64,000 bases of DNA from Exiguobacterium sp. s124 (GCF_018617485.1 NZ_JACSKH010000003.1:124001-188000); one strand, 5' to 3'; shown: positions 17,366-27,055, counted from the first letter of the stretch. A program made the numbers and translations. Notes: generated by a model from the sequence alone, not told the origin.

Positions 17366-17524
17366 ATGAATGAATGGGCAAGTCGACTCGAATCATCTGT
17401 CGAGTTTTATCAAAAATTACCGGATAAGACATGTCAGGAGTGCGGGAAACATATGGACGAACAGTGCGAGTCATACGAAACGACTTGTGCTTCATGTACA
17501 GAAAAGCTTCAACTCGCAGAATAA
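17366..17524 (+). CDS. YhfH-like zinc-ribbon mini-protein
   Basis: This 52-residue protein has two Cys pairs, CQEC and CASC, separated by a segment containing MDEQCESYE. The layout and spacing agree with the YhfH family of Bacillaceae: a short N-terminal helix ending FYQKLP, then a tiny zinc ribbon. No function has been proven for the family. A strong AAGGAGG ribosome site and an extended -10 promoter precede it, and a terminator follows directly. It is a free-standing gene. Confidence 0.78.
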   Translation: MNEWASRLESSVEFYQKLPDKTCQECGKHMDEQCESYETTCASCTEKLQLAE

Positions 17525-17527
17525 GAC

Positions 17528-17556
17528 AACACCCCTTCGGCTGAAGGGGTGTTTTG
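17528..17556. terminator. Bidirectional terminator
   Basis: The stem AACACCCCTTC/GAAGGGGTGTT with loop GGCT serves the YhfH-like gene (plus) and the crcB pair (minus). Confidence 0.9.
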
Positions 17557-17557
17557 T

Positions 17558-17899
17558 TTACATCGTCAAACCAATGTAGGCTGCAATTAGACCGAACAGA
17601 TAAGTCGTTAGCAAATAGAGACCGAATCGGATCCAATCTTTTGTTGCAAACCGCATCAATTCAAGTTTTAAGGTCGAGAAGGTCGTAAACGATCCGAAAA
17701 ATCCGATTCCTAAGAAAAGGATGAGTGATTGCTGATCGGTGTGCGCATATAAATAGCCTAAACCAAAAGATCCTGTCACATTCACAAACAACGTTGCCCA
17801 TGGAAAAGTGGAATCAGACCACGTTTTCATGACCTGACCAATTGTGAAGCGGAGAATTGCACCAATGAAGGCGCCGGTCGCAATCCAAACGAACGTCAT
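17558..17899 (-). CDS. crcB: Fluoride exporter CrcB/Fluc, subunit 2
   Basis: A 113-residue, four-helix membrane protein with the CrcB/Fluc features: GAFIGAILRFTIGQ near the N-terminus, NVTGSFGLG in helix 2, and GFFGSFTTFSTLKLE around the central helix break. Fluc channels export fluoride. Its start overlaps the stop of the upstream crcB copy by 4 nt. Such tandem pairs may form heterodimers. Confidence 0.92.
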   Translation of the reverse strand: MTFVWIATGAFIGAILRFTIGQVMKTWSDSTFPWATLFVNVTGSFGLGYLYAHTDQQSLILFLGIGFFGSFTTFSTLKLELMRFATKDWIRFGLYLLTTYLFGLIAAYIGLTM

Positions 17900-18285
17900 T
17901 CTACTTCACCTCTTGTTGCTTTTGTTCCGATACGATAGCCAAGCCATGAACTTGATAAACCAAATGTGATGCTGAGGAACACGTATGAAATAGCGAGCAG
18001 TACATAACCATTTTCAACTAATTGGATCGTCTCTACACTAAACGTGGAAAACGTGGTAAATGACCCGATCATTCCGGTTCCGACAATCGTGACGAGTTGG
18101 GGAGAAAATTTTCCCGTTTGAAGAAATCGATGCGTCATCCATCCTAATAGAAAGCTTCCAATTAAATTGATGAGCAGTGTCGCGACAGGGAACGGGCTCG
18201 TCCCGAATGAATCGACGAGTAATCCAAGTCCGTAACGTGCCAATGCTCCAACTGCACCTGCTAATCCAACGTATACGTACAGCAT
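17896..18285 (-). CDS. crcB: Fluoride exporter CrcB/Fluc, subunit 1
   Basis: A 129-residue Fluc subunit with GAVGALARYGLG, NLIGSFLLGW and GTGMIGSFTTFSTFSVE, the expected pore and hinge motifs. The start at 18285 is set by GGAGGAATTTGG directly upstream; a longer reading runs into the leader hairpin and is spurious. It is co-translated with the second crcB. I looked for a fluoride riboswitch upstream and did not see one. Instead there is a promoter followed at once by a terminator-like hairpin (18306-18355). Confidence 0.93.
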   Translation of the reverse strand: MLYVYVGLAGAVGALARYGLGLLVDSFGTSPFPVATLLINLIGSFLLGWMTHRFLQTGKFSPQLVTIVGTGMIGSFTTFSTFSVETIQLVENGYVLLAISYVFLSITFGLSSSWLGYRIGTKATRGEVE

Positions 18286-18305
18286 CCAAATTCCTCCTCC
18301 ACGAA

Positions 18306-18355
18306 AAAGACACCTGCAACATGCAGGTGTCGATTCAACTGAGGCTATTATACCA
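18306..18355 (-). promoter_or_regulatory. crcB promoter and terminator-like leader hairpin
   Basis: On the minus strand an extended -10, TGGTATAAT (18347-18355), lies about 18 bp upstream of the stem GACACCTGCA/TGCAGGTGTC and TTTTT (ending near 18302). The hairpin is also the only terminator for rocD. A transcript from this promoter would begin just before the hairpin, so it could attenuate crcB expression. This reading is inference. Confidence 0.6.
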
Positions 18356-18367
18356 AGCTGACGCTGT

Positions 18368-19570
18368 TTACGAAATAGCTGCCGGAGCAAGAACCGCTTC
18401 GATTGCTTCAAACGCTTGGTCGAGTTCTTCTTTCGTGATCACGAGTGGTGGTGCCAATCGAATCACTGTCTCATGCGTTTCTTTGCACAGAAGTCCACGC
18501 TCTTTCAGTGCCTCACAATAAGGACGAGCTGCTTCTGTCAATTCGATGCCGATGAATAATCCACGACCACGAACATCACGAATCATCGGATTGTCGATTG
18601 ATTTCAAACGTTCCATGAAATACGTCCCTAACTCTAACGAACGCTCAACAAGTTTCTCTTCTTCTAACACTTCGAGCGCCGCGACCGAGACCGCGGAAGC
18701 GAGCGGGTTTCCACCAAACGTTGAGCCGTGCGATCCTGGGTTGAATACGGAAAGAATCTCTTGATCCGCTGCAACGCATGAAATCGGGAAGACACCGCCT
18801 CCAAGTGCTTTTCCGAGAATGTACATATCCGGTGTGACATCTTCCCACTCGATGGCAAACCATTTTCCAGAGCGTCCAAGCCCTGACTGAATCTCATCCG
18901 CTACGAACAGGACGTTATGTTGTTTACAAAGTTCCGATGCACGTTTCAAGTAACCTTCTGGCGGAATGATGATTCCTGCCTCCCCTTGAATCGGTTCTAC
19001 GATAAACGCTGCAGTATTCTCTGTGATTGCCGCTTCGAATGCATCGATATCGCCATATGGAACGACTTTGAATCCTGGCAAGAGTGGTCCGAATCCTCGC
19101 TGATATTCTGCTTCGGTCGACATCGACACAGCAGCCATTGTCCGTCCATGGAAGTTTCCTGTGCAGACGATGATTTCGGCCTGACCTGGAATCCTTTTCA
19201 CTTCATATGCCCAACGACGAGCCGTTTTAACAGCTGTCTCGACGGCTTCTGCTCCCGTATTCATCGGTAACACCATTTGTTTTTTTGTAAGCGTTACCAC
19301 TTTGTCGTAAAAATGTCCGAGTTGATCGTTGTAAAAGGCACGTGACGTCAACGTAATCTTATCCGCCTGATCCTTGAGCGCTTGAATGATTTTCGGATGG
19401 CAGTGTCCCTGGTTGACTGCAGAGTATGCACTTAACATATCCATATAGCGATTCCCCTCAGGATCGGTTACCCAAATCCCCTTCGCCTCCGAAATAACAA
19501 TCGGTAGTGGATGATAGTTGTGCGCCCCGAACTTTTCTGTCAGCTCAATCACATCATGTGTTTTTGACAT
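18368..19570 (-). CDS. rocD: Ornithine aminotransferase
   Basis: This 400-residue PLP enzyme of aminotransferase class III transfers the delta-amino group of ornithine to 2-oxoglutarate, in arginine/ornithine breakdown or proline supply. It shows the class signature region with [23 protein letters not shown] and the PLP lysine in [24 protein letters not shown] and [11 protein letters not shown] are also present. Length is normal. The GGGGGAAG ribosome site and a SigA-type promoter lie upstream. No sigma-54 promoter, as used by Bacillus roc genes, is visible. Confidence 0.95.
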   Translation of the reverse strand: MSKTHDVIELTEKFGAHNYHPLPIVISEAKGIWVTDPEGNRYMDMLSAYSAVNQGHCHPKIIQALKDQADKITLTSRAFYNDQLGHFYDKVVTLTKKQMVLPMNTGAEAVETAVKTARRWAYEVKRIPGQAEIIVCTGNFHGRTMAAVSMSTEAEYQRGFGPLLPGFKVVPYGDIDAFEAAITENTAAFIVEPIQGEAGIIIPPEGYLKRASELCKQHNVLFVADEIQSGLGRSGKWFAIEWEDVTPDMYILGKALGGGVFPISCVAADQEILSVFNPGSHGSTFGGNPLASAVSVAALEVLEEEKLVERSLELGTYFMERLKSIDNPMIRDVRGRGLFIGIELTEAARPYCEALKERGLLCKETHETVIRLAPPLVITKEELDQAFEAIEAVLAPAAIS

Positions 19571-19607
19571 ATTGCTTCCCCCTTATTCAAAACTATCTTA
19601 CCCTTTC

Positions 19608-19637
19608 AGTATATGATGTCCCTCTTTCTTTTGACAA
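19608..19637 (-). promoter_or_regulatory. rocD promoter
   Basis: On the minus strand -35 TTGTCA, an 18-bp spacer and -10 TATACT are seen about 38 bp before the rocD start. Confidence 0.72.
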
Positions 19638-19725
19638 TGGCGAACTTAAGCATTCCTTGAATTGGCAAAATCAGGTACACTGACATTAGAATATTCATTT
19701 AGCATGACAGATTGGAGGAAATGAT

Positions 19726-21780
19726 GTGGCTTCATTGCGTGATTTAAAGGTAGACCAATTCATCGATGCATTGTCTGTACCGTGTTGTTATATTTCCCAA
19801 GATGGTACGGTACTGTTATGGAATACACATGCCGAAGTATTATTTGGCTGGGAACGTGAAGAAGTCCTCCATCAACCGCTTCCTGTCGTTCGGCAGTTGG
19901 AACATGCTCTAGAGACATGGACACCGCTTCTCCTTCAATATCCATTTTCAACGACGGCGATGACACCATTTCAACATAAAGATGGATCCGTCATTTATGC
20001 GACCGCATACTTGCAATCTTTTTCACTCGAAGGGATTAATGGCTACTTCCTCGCCTTCCTTCCAAAAGGGTTTGGTCCGCTCATCAGCACAGAGCAGTTC
20101 AACTTACTTCATCATTTTCAAGAAATGATTAAACAGTCGACCCATTACCTGGCGACGAACGCAAAAGGCGAGATTGTTGATATTAACCCATCATTATGTC
20201 GTCTACTCGATGCGACGGAACAACAACTGATTGGCCGAAACTGGTTCGAGCTCATTCATGACTCAAACGACCAATACAATATTTCACGTGATGTCTTAAA
20301 GTCCTTGGCGACGAATCATATCTGGAACGGGGAAATGGCGATTTCCTGTAAAGAGCATGACCAGGAACCGTGCTGGCTCAATTTGACCGTTGTTCCGATT
20401 GTCAGTGACAATTGCGATGTGATTCAGTATACGGCGTTCGGGTTTGATGTCTCAGAGAAGAAACGTCTTGAAAGAGAAGTCCGATTCCTTGCTTATCAAA
20501 ATGAGTTGACAGGCCTCTTCAATAAGAAAGGGTTTTTACGTCAATACGGTTCGATTCTTCAACAAATCGATGAACGGGAAGGACTCCTTCACATTGCCTT
20601 ATTCGATATCGACCGCTTCAAAATCATTAACGAATCATTCGGATCTCGCGTTGGGAATGAGCTGCTCATTCAAATCAAAGAGCGCGCACTTCACCTCATC
20701 CCGGAATCCGCTTTATTGTTCCATCCGACGGGCGGACTGTTCGGCGTCATGTTCTTTGAAGAGTCAAAAGAAGAAGTGTTTCAATCACTTCGCCATCTTC
20801 AACATGAGTTGCAACGACCATTCCGAATCTACCATCACTCGATCATGGTCTCGATTTCAGTCGGCTGTGTGTTTTACCCGTCTTCGGCAAGTTCACTCGA
20901 GGAACTGTATACACGTGCTGAAAGTGCACTCTTCAAAGGGAAACAGATTGGGGTCGGCACGATACAATTCGTGACAAAAGATATGGATGCTGCCTTCTCA
21001 AGACAAATTCATATTGAGAAAGCTTTATACCGCGCACTCGAAGAAAAGCATTTTTATCTCGAGTATCAGCCAAAGTACGAACTTGCGACAGATCGCCTCA
21101 TCGGCTTTGAAGCACTCCTTCGCTGGCACCACGAAGAATTGGGACAAATCCCACCTTCTGAATTCATTCCGCTCGCAGAAGAGATGGCGCTCATCGTCCC
21201 CATCAACAACTGGGTCATTTTAGAGGCGACGAAACAATTGAAGGCGTGGAAAGCTGAATTTGACCAGCCCCTATCGATGGCAATCAATATTTCACCAAAT
21301 CAGTTCCGGAGCGACAGCTTTTTGAACACACTCCGAAATATTAAGCAACAACTCCAACTCGACACATCAGATGTCATTCTAGAAATTACGGAAAGCTTGG
21401 TCATGCAACAGACCGATGAAATCATTGAACGGATGGAGCAAATTAAGCGCCTGAACTATCGACTGTCGATTGACGATTTTGGAACAGGATTCTCGTCCTT
21501 ACAGTATTTAAAATCGTTCCCGATCGATGAACTCAAGATTGATAAAGTATTTCTCGACGATTGGATGGCATCCAAATCTCACTTACTCGACGTCATCGTT
21601 CATCTTGGGAAGAGTTTGAACCTTCACGTCGTGGCCGAAGGCGTCGAGGACGAAGAAATGCTTCATCATTTAAAGTCCACCGAATGTGATTCATTCCAAG
21701 GTTACCTATACGCAAGACCGGGTTCTCCAGAGACGATTGAACAATTACTACGATCATCAAAAAACTCACCGAACGCATAA
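19726..21780 (+). CDS. PAS-PAS-degenerate GGDEF-EAL phosphodiesterase
   Basis: A 684-residue cytosolic protein starting at GTG 19726 behind GGAGG. Two PAS domains (about 10-115 and 125-240) precede a GGDEF domain (about 255-410) and an EAL domain (about 425-675). The cyclase signature is lost: the GGDEF position reads GGLFG, so synthesis of c-di-GMP is not expected. The EAL domain is complete: EALLRW, INISPNQF, EITES, DDFGTGFSSL, LKIDKVF, VAEGVE and QGYLYA. It is therefore probably a c-di-GMP phosphodiesterase controlled by PAS input. Confidence 0.93.
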   Translation: MASLRDLKVDQFIDALSVPCCYISQDGTVLLWNTHAEVLFGWEREEVLHQPLPVVRQLEHALETWTPLLLQYPFSTTAMTPFQHKDGSVIYATAYLQSFSLEGINGYFLAFLPKGFGPLISTEQFNLLHHFQEMIKQSTHYLATNAKGEIVDINPSLCRLLDATEQQLIGRNWFELIHDSNDQYNISRDVLKSLATNHIWNGEMAISCKEHDQEPCWLNLTVVPIVSDNCDVIQYTAFGFDVSEKKRLEREVRFLAYQNELTGLFNKKGFLRQYGSILQQIDEREGLLHIALFDIDRFKIINESFGSRVGNELLIQIKERALHLIPESALLFHPTGGLFGVMFFEESKEEVFQSLRHLQHELQRPFRIYHHSIMVSISVGCVFYPSSASSLEELYTRAESALFKGKQIGVGTIQFVTKDMDAAFSRQIHIEKALYRALEEKHFYLEYQPKYELATDRLIGFEALLRWHHEELGQIPPSEFIPLAEEMALIVPINNWVILEATKQLKAWKAEFDQPLSMAINISPNQFRSDSFLNTLRNIKQQLQLDTSDVILEITESLVMQQTDEIIERMEQIKRLNYRLSIDDFGTGFSSLQYLKSFPIDELKIDKVFLDDWMASKSHLLDVIVHLGKSLNLHVVAEGVEDEEMLHHLKSTECDSFQGYLYARPGSPETIEQLLRSSKNSPNA

Positions 21781-21797
21781 CGCGTCGGTGAGTTTTT
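21760..21797. terminator. Bidirectional terminator
   Basis: The stem AAAAACTCACCGA/TCGGTGAGTTTTT separates the phosphodiesterase from the convergent permease gene. Confidence 0.88.
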
Positions 21798-21798
21798 C

Positions 21799-23202
21799 TC
21801 ATAATGCAATCGATGATGTCCAAAGACCATATATGCCATATGTGGCACATAACAAAATAATGACAGCAATCATCGACTGTGTGCGCGTCAAGAACGGACG
21901 TCCCTGTTCCCGTTCTGCTAAAAGAAAGACGAACACACCTGGTGCGTAAAGAATCATCGCAATCAAAACATATTCGATTCCCGATGCATACAACAGCCAT
22001 GTCGCATATAGCGAAGCAATCGCGGAGACAACCATCATTCGCAACGATGCCGTCCGTTTTGCCTCCATCCATCCATATAGCGCCGAGAATAGATAAGGAA
22101 CGAGTGCCGCGATCCCTGCGATACTCGACAAGACGAGATACGTCTGCTCCGAGAACAAGGCAACAGCTGTGACGACTTGCGTAAACACTTGTGTGATGAA
22201 TAGCGCGTTCACTGGGGTGTCGTTGGTATTCAGTCGATTGAACATTTTTGGAAAGACACCATCACGGCTAGCGACATAAGAGATTTCTGTCGCCAAGATT
22301 GTCCATCCGAGCAATGCACCTGTCAATGAGACGAGTAAGCCGATATTGATCAACGTGGCACCGAACGGTCCGACGACTGCTTCTAACACGTATGCCATCG
22401 ACGGTTCTGGTAACGCCGCAAGCTGTTCTTGCGTTAGGACACCGAACGAGAAAATCGAAATCATCATATAAATCAACAACGTACCGATTAAACCAATCAC
22501 TGTCGCTCGACCCACATCTTTTTTCTCTCGTGCGCGCGAGGATAAGACGACTGCGCCTTCGATTCCCACGAATGCCCAAAGTGTTACGAGCATCGTGGAT
22601 TTCACTTGCGGAAAAACATCTGCCCAGACAAATCCCGACTCGCCCCAAAAGTCGACTCGGAACGTGTCAATCTGAAACGCAAAAAGGATGAGGACGATGA
22701 ACAAAAAAATCGGAACGAGCTTCGCAATCGTCGTGACGATATTCAATAAGGTCGCTTCTCTCATTCCGCGGGAAATAAGCCAAAATAATCCCCATACCAA
22801 GATGGCACTTACGAACAATCGGAACAATCGGTGTTCTGCCGAGAATATTGGAAAAAAATATGCCAACGTGCTAAAAATCAACGTGATGTTTGCCACTGTA
22901 CCAATCCAAGCCGACATCCAGTAACCCCATCCACTGTTGAACCCGACAAATTTGCCAAACCCTTCGCGCGCGTAGGCGTAAATACCGCCTTCTAACTCCG
23001 GACGTGTGTCTGCTAAAAACTGAAAGACGAAGGCAAGCATGATCATCCCAACGCCAGTAATCCCCCACCCAATTAAAACAGGTCCTACTCCCGCGCCTTG
23101 CGCCATGGCACCTGGAAGATTAAAGGCACCTCCGCCAATCATTGTCCCGACGACCATGGCCGCGAGACCGAAAAAGCCGATTCCGGCTGAATGTTGTTTC
23201 AA
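21799..23202 (-). CDS. Basic amino acid/polyamine antiporter, APC family
   Basis: The 467-residue protein has about 12 to 13 membrane helices and the APC signature GTMIGGGAFNLPG near the N-terminus. The block GGIYAYAREGFGKFVGFNSGWGYW is typical of the arginine/ornithine (ArcD, YvsH) branch. It probably exchanges arginine or lysine for ornithine across the membrane. The start is TTG 23202, with GGAGG upstream. No lysine riboswitch is seen before it. Proximity to rocD supports an arginine/ornithine link, but the substrate is not proven. Confidence 0.87.
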   Translation of the reverse strand: MKQHSAGIGFFGLAAMVVGTMIGGGAFNLPGAMAQGAGVGPVLIGWGITGVGMIMLAFVFQFLADTRPELEGGIYAYAREGFGKFVGFNSGWGYWMSAWIGTVANITLIFSTLAYFFPIFSAEHRLFRLFVSAILVWGLFWLISRGMREATLLNIVTTIAKLVPIFLFIVLILFAFQIDTFRVDFWGESGFVWADVFPQVKSTMLVTLWAFVGIEGAVVLSSRAREKKDVGRATVIGLIGTLLIYMMISIFSFGVLTQEQLAALPEPSMAYVLEAVVGPFGATLINIGLLVSLTGALLGWTILATEISYVASRDGVFPKMFNRLNTNDTPVNALFITQVFTQVVTAVALFSEQTYLVLSSIAGIAALVPYLFSALYGWMEAKRTASLRMMVVSAIASLYATWLLYASGIEYVLIAMILYAPGVFVFLLAEREQGRPFLTRTQSMIAVIILLCATYGIYGLWTSSIAL

Positions 23203-23425
23203 ATTAACGCCTCCACTACTCTATAACCTTGCCGAATAACTATACAAAGATACTGTATAATCATTCGTTGATTTTTCTATTCTACTTCCTAAAAGGATTG
23301 ATGGATAGGTATTCTAAATAAGTTTATATTTTCGAATAATTTGAAAAATTCCATTGCATATTCATCCGAGATGTAGTTTAATTACAACATATTCTAAATT
23401 ATCAGAATTTTCGGGAGGTTGAAAC

Positions 23426-25051
23426 ATGCGTAACAAGAAATGGCTAGCTTTATCGGGGGTCGCATTATTGGCGACGGCAGCTTGTAGTACAGGGGACGAC
23501 TCATCGAGTTCGGAGGATTCATCTTCTGGCGATGCTAAAAAAGAAATTACAATGGTATCGGCGACAGATTTGCCACAGCTCGATCCGACTCTTACGACAG
23601 ACTCGACATCGATCATCGTGACGAACAACGTGTTCGAAGGGTTATATCGTCTAGACGAGAACAACCAACCGACACCAGGAATCGCTGAAGATGTCGAAGT
23701 ATCCGAGGATGGACTTACATACACGTTCAAGCTACGTGACGCGAACTGGTCAGACGGCTCACCTATCACAGCTGAAGACTTTGTCTACTCTTGGAAACGC
23801 GCACTCAATCCAGAAACAGGTGCAGAGTATGCGTATATCCTTCAAGACTTAAAAAATGCAAACAAAATCCTTGCAGGCGAAGCGTCTCTTGACGATCTCG
23901 GTGCGAAAGCAATCGACGAGAAGACACTTGAAGTTCAGTTGGAAGCACCAGCACCATATTTCTTAGGATTGACTGGTTTCCCAACATACATGCCGCAAAA
24001 GCAAGAGTACGTTGAAGAACAGGGCGAAGAATTCGCAACTTCGGTCGACAAGACGCTCTATAACGGTCCTTATGTGTTAAGCGAATGGCAAGACAATGCA
24101 GGTTGGGTTTATAAGAAAAACCCAGAGTATTGGGATGCCGAAAACGTGAAGATGGATACGATCAACGTAAAAGTCGTAAAAGACGTGTCGACAGGTGTCA
24201 ACTTGTTCGAGTCTGGTGAAGCAGACTATACACTCCTCTCTTCTGAGTTCGTTCCACAATTTGAAGATAGCGATGAGTTCAAGACACGTGCCGATGCACG
24301 AATCAACTTCCTCCGCTTCAACCAAAAGAACGAAGCGCTTCAAAACGTCAATATCCGTGAGGCACTCGCAAAAGGATTTGATAAGCAAAGTGTGACTGAT
24401 GTCATCTTGACAGACGGTTCACAACCAGCAAACTTTATCGTGGCGAAAGACTTCACGTTCACGGAAGACGGCGCTGATTTCCGTGAGAAGCACCCAGACC
24501 TTCTCAGCTACAATGTCGATGAAGCGAAAGCAGCTTGGGAAAAAGGACTTGAAGAGCTAGGCGTCGAAACAATCGAGCTCGAGTTCCTCTCGCGTGACGA
24601 AGAAGCCTTCAAGAAAGTCAATGAGTTCATCAAAGGTGAACTTGAGAAGAACTTGCCTGGTTTGACGCTCAACATCAAACAGCAACCGTTCAAAAACTTC
24701 CTTGATCTCGAAGGAAAAGGTGAATATGACGTTTCTGCCGCTGGTTGGGGCCCTGACTATCAAGATCCAATGACATACCTTGATATGTGGGTTACAGACG
24801 GACCATTCAACCGTATGGAGTATTCAAACGACGAGTATGATCAGTTGATTCAATCTGCGAAGAAAGAAGCCGATCAGATGAAGCGTTGGGAAACAATGCA
24901 GGAAGCTGAACGTATCCTTCTTGAAGAAGACTTCGCGATCGCTCCAATTTACCAAAAAGGTGAAGCATACTTAGAGCGTTCAAACATCGAGAACATGTAC
25001 CGCCACCCGTTCGGTGCCGATGCAAGCTTCAAGTGGCTTGACGTCAAATAA
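23426..25051 (+). CDS. Oligopeptide-binding lipoprotein, OppA-like
   Basis: This 541-residue extracellular solute-binding protein (family 5) captures oligopeptides for an ABC importer. The signal peptide ends in the lipobox LATAAC (Cys20), and a Ser/Asp/Gly-rich linker follows. The family block runs VSEDGLTYTFKLRDANWSDGSP and later DFVYSWKRALNP. No oppBCDF genes adjoin it, so it is an orphan receptor that must use a permease encoded elsewhere. A GGGAGG ribosome site and a plausible TTGCAT/TTAATT promoter precede it, and a terminator follows. Confidence 0.92.
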   Translation: MRNKKWLALSGVALLATAACSTGDDSSSSEDSSSGDAKKEITMVSATDLPQLDPTLTTDSTSIIVTNNVFEGLYRLDENNQPTPGIAEDVEVSEDGLTYTFKLRDANWSDGSPITAEDFVYSWKRALNPETGAEYAYILQDLKNANKILAGEASLDDLGAKAIDEKTLEVQLEAPAPYFLGLTGFPTYMPQKQEYVEEQGEEFATSVDKTLYNGPYVLSEWQDNAGWVYKKNPEYWDAENVKMDTINVKVVKDVSTGVNLFESGEADYTLLSSEFVPQFEDSDEFKTRADARINFLRFNQKNEALQNVNIREALAKGFDKQSVTDVILTDGSQPANFIVAKDFTFTEDGADFREKHPDLLSYNVDEAKAAWEKGLEELGVETIELEFLSRDEEAFKKVNEFIKGELEKNLPGLTLNIKQQPFKNFLDLEGKGEYDVSAAGWGPDYQDPMTYLDMWVTDGPFNRMEYSNDEYDQLIQSAKKEADQMKRWETMQEAERILLEEDFAIAPIYQKGEAYLERSNIENMYRHPFGADASFKWLDVK

Positions 25052-25055
25052 TAAG

Positions 25056-25095
25056 AAAACATCCTTGATACCGATACGGTTCAAGGATGTTTTTC
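25056..25095 (+). terminator. Terminator after oppA-like gene
   Basis: The stem AAAACATCCTTGA/TCAAGGATGTTTT carries a T-rich tail. Confidence 0.9.
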
Positions 25096-25118
25096 TGTCA
25101 TGAAAGGGGCTTCAACTT

Positions 25119-25385
25119 ATGAAGAGTTGGACACTTTGGCTCACCCTATTTGCTATTGCAATCTGCACCCTTAATATTGTTGGATTTGATGACAAGAACA
25201 TCCTATTGTTCTTGAGCTCGCCTCCGTTCTGGCTTCTCGAGACACCCTGGTTTTCCTCACATATCATCCATCCAACTTCTTTGCCACAGTTCTCACTGTA
25301 TATCATGACAGTCTCCTTTTGGTTTATTCTCGGTAGACTGCTCGACCGTCTCACTTATACAGTGACGACCGCACATAAAAAATGA
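25119..25385 (+). CDS. Small hypothetical membrane protein
   Basis: An 88-residue protein with an N-terminal hydrophobic helix (about 5-22) and a second helix (about 58-75) on either side of a Pro/Trp/His-containing loop. I do not recognise a family. A AAAGGGG ribosome site lies 10 nt before the ATG. No promoter is visible after the oppA terminator, so it may depend on read-through. A strong terminator follows its stop. Confidence 0.6.
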   Translation: MKSWTLWLTLFAIAICTLNIVGFDDKNILLFLSSPPFWLLETPWFSSHIIHPTSLPQFSLYIMTVSFWFILGRLLDRLTYTVTTAHKK

Positions 25386-25413
25386 CTTCCATCAACCGAT
25401 GGAAGTCATTTTC
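25378..25413. terminator. Bidirectional terminator
   Basis: The stem AAAATGACTTCCATC/GATGGAAGTCATTTT with loop AACC lies between convergent genes. Confidence 0.9.
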
Positions 25414-25418
25414 ATCTA

Positions 25419-27011
25419 TTAAGCCTCACGCTCTGCGCGAAGTTCAGCAGGTACTTTGCCACGTTTTGAAATCACTTGTGCGATTGCAACCAATACGACA
25501 AACGAGATCAATGCCGCGAAGAAACCGATCCAAATCGATGCTGTGATTCCGAGCACCAAATATCCGATTGCTGAGACGACTGCCGCGAGAATCGCGTATG
25601 GCAACTGTGTCAACACGTGATCGATGTGGTGCGAGCCTGCACCGGTCGAACTGAGAATCGTTGTATCCGAGATTGGTGAACAGTGGTCACCGAACACCGC
25701 ACCGGCCAATACAGCAGCAAGTGATGCGAGGAGAAGCTCTGGTTCAACCGCCATGATCAAGTCTGCCCCGATCGGAAGCATCAAACCAAACGTTCCCCAG
25801 CTCGTCCCAGTCGAGAATGCCATGATACCAGCAATCAAGAAGAGAAGTAGCGGCAAGTAAGAAGCGGCAATTGTATCTGTGACGAAGCTCGCCAAGTATT
25901 CACCGGTCTTCATATCACTAATGACTGCGATGATTGTCCAAGCAAACAAGAGGATGAGAACAGCCGGCCACATCGCACGGACGCCTTCCCATGCTGCTTT
26001 ACCATAATCACGTGCCGGGATTTTACGTCCGACAAGTAGAAGGAATGCGACAATCAAACTGATGACAACACCCGCGACGAGTGAGCGTGTCACGTCTGTC
26101 GATTCGAACGCCCCAATCAATGAGAAATCTTGACCGTCTGCAGCCAGTGCTTGACCACCTGTATAAAGCATCGCTGATACTGTCGCAATGATGAGCGTAA
26201 TGATTGGAACGATTAAATCACGAACTTTTCCGCCTTCATGTTCATGCAAGTCTTCGCTCATACCCATCGGCTTCCCTTTTGCCGAATCATACAATTCACC
26301 TTGAAGGGCACGAAGTTCATGTGTGCGCATCGGGCCGATGGCAAGTCCAGTGAAGGCGACATACGCTGTCAACAAGAGTGCGAAGACGGCATAGAAGTTC
26401 ATCGGAATGATTTGAATGAATGCAGAGAACGATGAGTAACTATCAATCGAATATTTCGTCAAAATCCCAGCGATGATGGCGATGATGTACGCACCCCAAC
26501 TTGAAAGCGGGCTGATGACACAGACAGGTGCTGCCGTTGAGTCAATCGTGTACGCAAGTTTCGCGCGCGAGATATTTTTACGGTCCGTAAGCGGACGACT
26601 GATATTCCCAACTGCCAAACTGTTGAAGTAGTCATCGATAAAGATCAAAATACCAAGTCCAAACGATACGAGACGCGCACCGCGTGCTGTCTTGACGTTC
26701 GCAGCAGCCCATTCACCGAATGCGCGTGCACCACCTGACGTTTGAATGATTGACGATAAAATCCCGAGCAAGAGCAAGAATGCAATCAACAAGACGTTCC
26801 ATTCATTGATGGCTCCGTCCGACCAGAATAAAGCGATAATGTTCGACCATAAGTATTGAATCGAATCAAGCGGATTGAAGCTATGCAATAGAAGTACCCC
26901 TGCGACAATCCCGACACCGAGTGATGGGATAACCTTTCTTGTTGTAATTGCCATAATAATTGCGAGTAATGCCGGTACGAGTGAAAGTACCGAAGTTGAA
27001 TAATCTACCAT
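25419..27011 (-). CDS. NhaC-superfamily transporter, predicted lysine importer
   Basis: A 530-residue protein with about 11 to 13 membrane helices and NhaC-type blocks: IFIDDYFNSLAVG, STAAPVCVISPLSSWGAYI, FSTGTSWGTFGLMLPI and GDHCSPISDTTILSS. By sequence alone it would be called a Na+/H+ antiporter. The leader, however, is a lysine riboswitch with a terminator. NhaC-type genes under that element were predicted earlier to be lysine transporters (LysW). I therefore infer sodium-coupled lysine uptake, shut off when lysine is plentiful. AAGGAGG lies before the ATG. Confidence 0.85.
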   Translation of the reverse strand: MVDYSTSVLSLVPALLAIIMAITTRKVIPSLGVGIVAGVLLLHSFNPLDSIQYLWSNIIALFWSDGAINEWNVLLIAFLLLLGILSSIIQTSGGARAFGEWAAANVKTARGARLVSFGLGILIFIDDYFNSLAVGNISRPLTDRKNISRAKLAYTIDSTAAPVCVISPLSSWGAYIIAIIAGILTKYSIDSYSSFSAFIQIIPMNFYAVFALLLTAYVAFTGLAIGPMRTHELRALQGELYDSAKGKPMGMSEDLHEHEGGKVRDLIVPIITLIIATVSAMLYTGGQALAADGQDFSLIGAFESTDVTRSLVAGVVISLIVAFLLLVGRKIPARDYGKAAWEGVRAMWPAVLILLFAWTIIAVISDMKTGEYLASFVTDTIAASYLPLLLFLIAGIMAFSTGTSWGTFGLMLPIGADLIMAVEPELLLASLAAVLAGAVFGDHCSPISDTTILSSTGAGSHHIDHVLTQLPYAILAAVVSAIGYLVLGITASIWIGFFAALISFVVLVAIAQVISKRGKVPAELRAEREA

Positions 27012-27055
27012 GCTGAATTCCTCCTTTTTTAATTAGGATGAGGCCCCCCTATGCT

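Noticed and set aside
18286-18367. Possible fluoride riboswitch before the crcB pair
   Set aside because: None of the conserved fluoride aptamer segments is present; only a promoter and a terminator-like hairpin are seen.
19571-19725. Possible sigma-54 promoter for rocD
   Set aside because: A TTGGCA-like element exists on the other strand, but the GC at the -12 position is missing; a SigA promoter explains rocD.
23203-23425. Possible lysine or other riboswitch before the basic amino acid antiporter
   Set aside because: The lysine aptamer core (GCCGAAG, GAGGTGCG) is absent in both directions; I see only A/T-rich promoter-like sequence.
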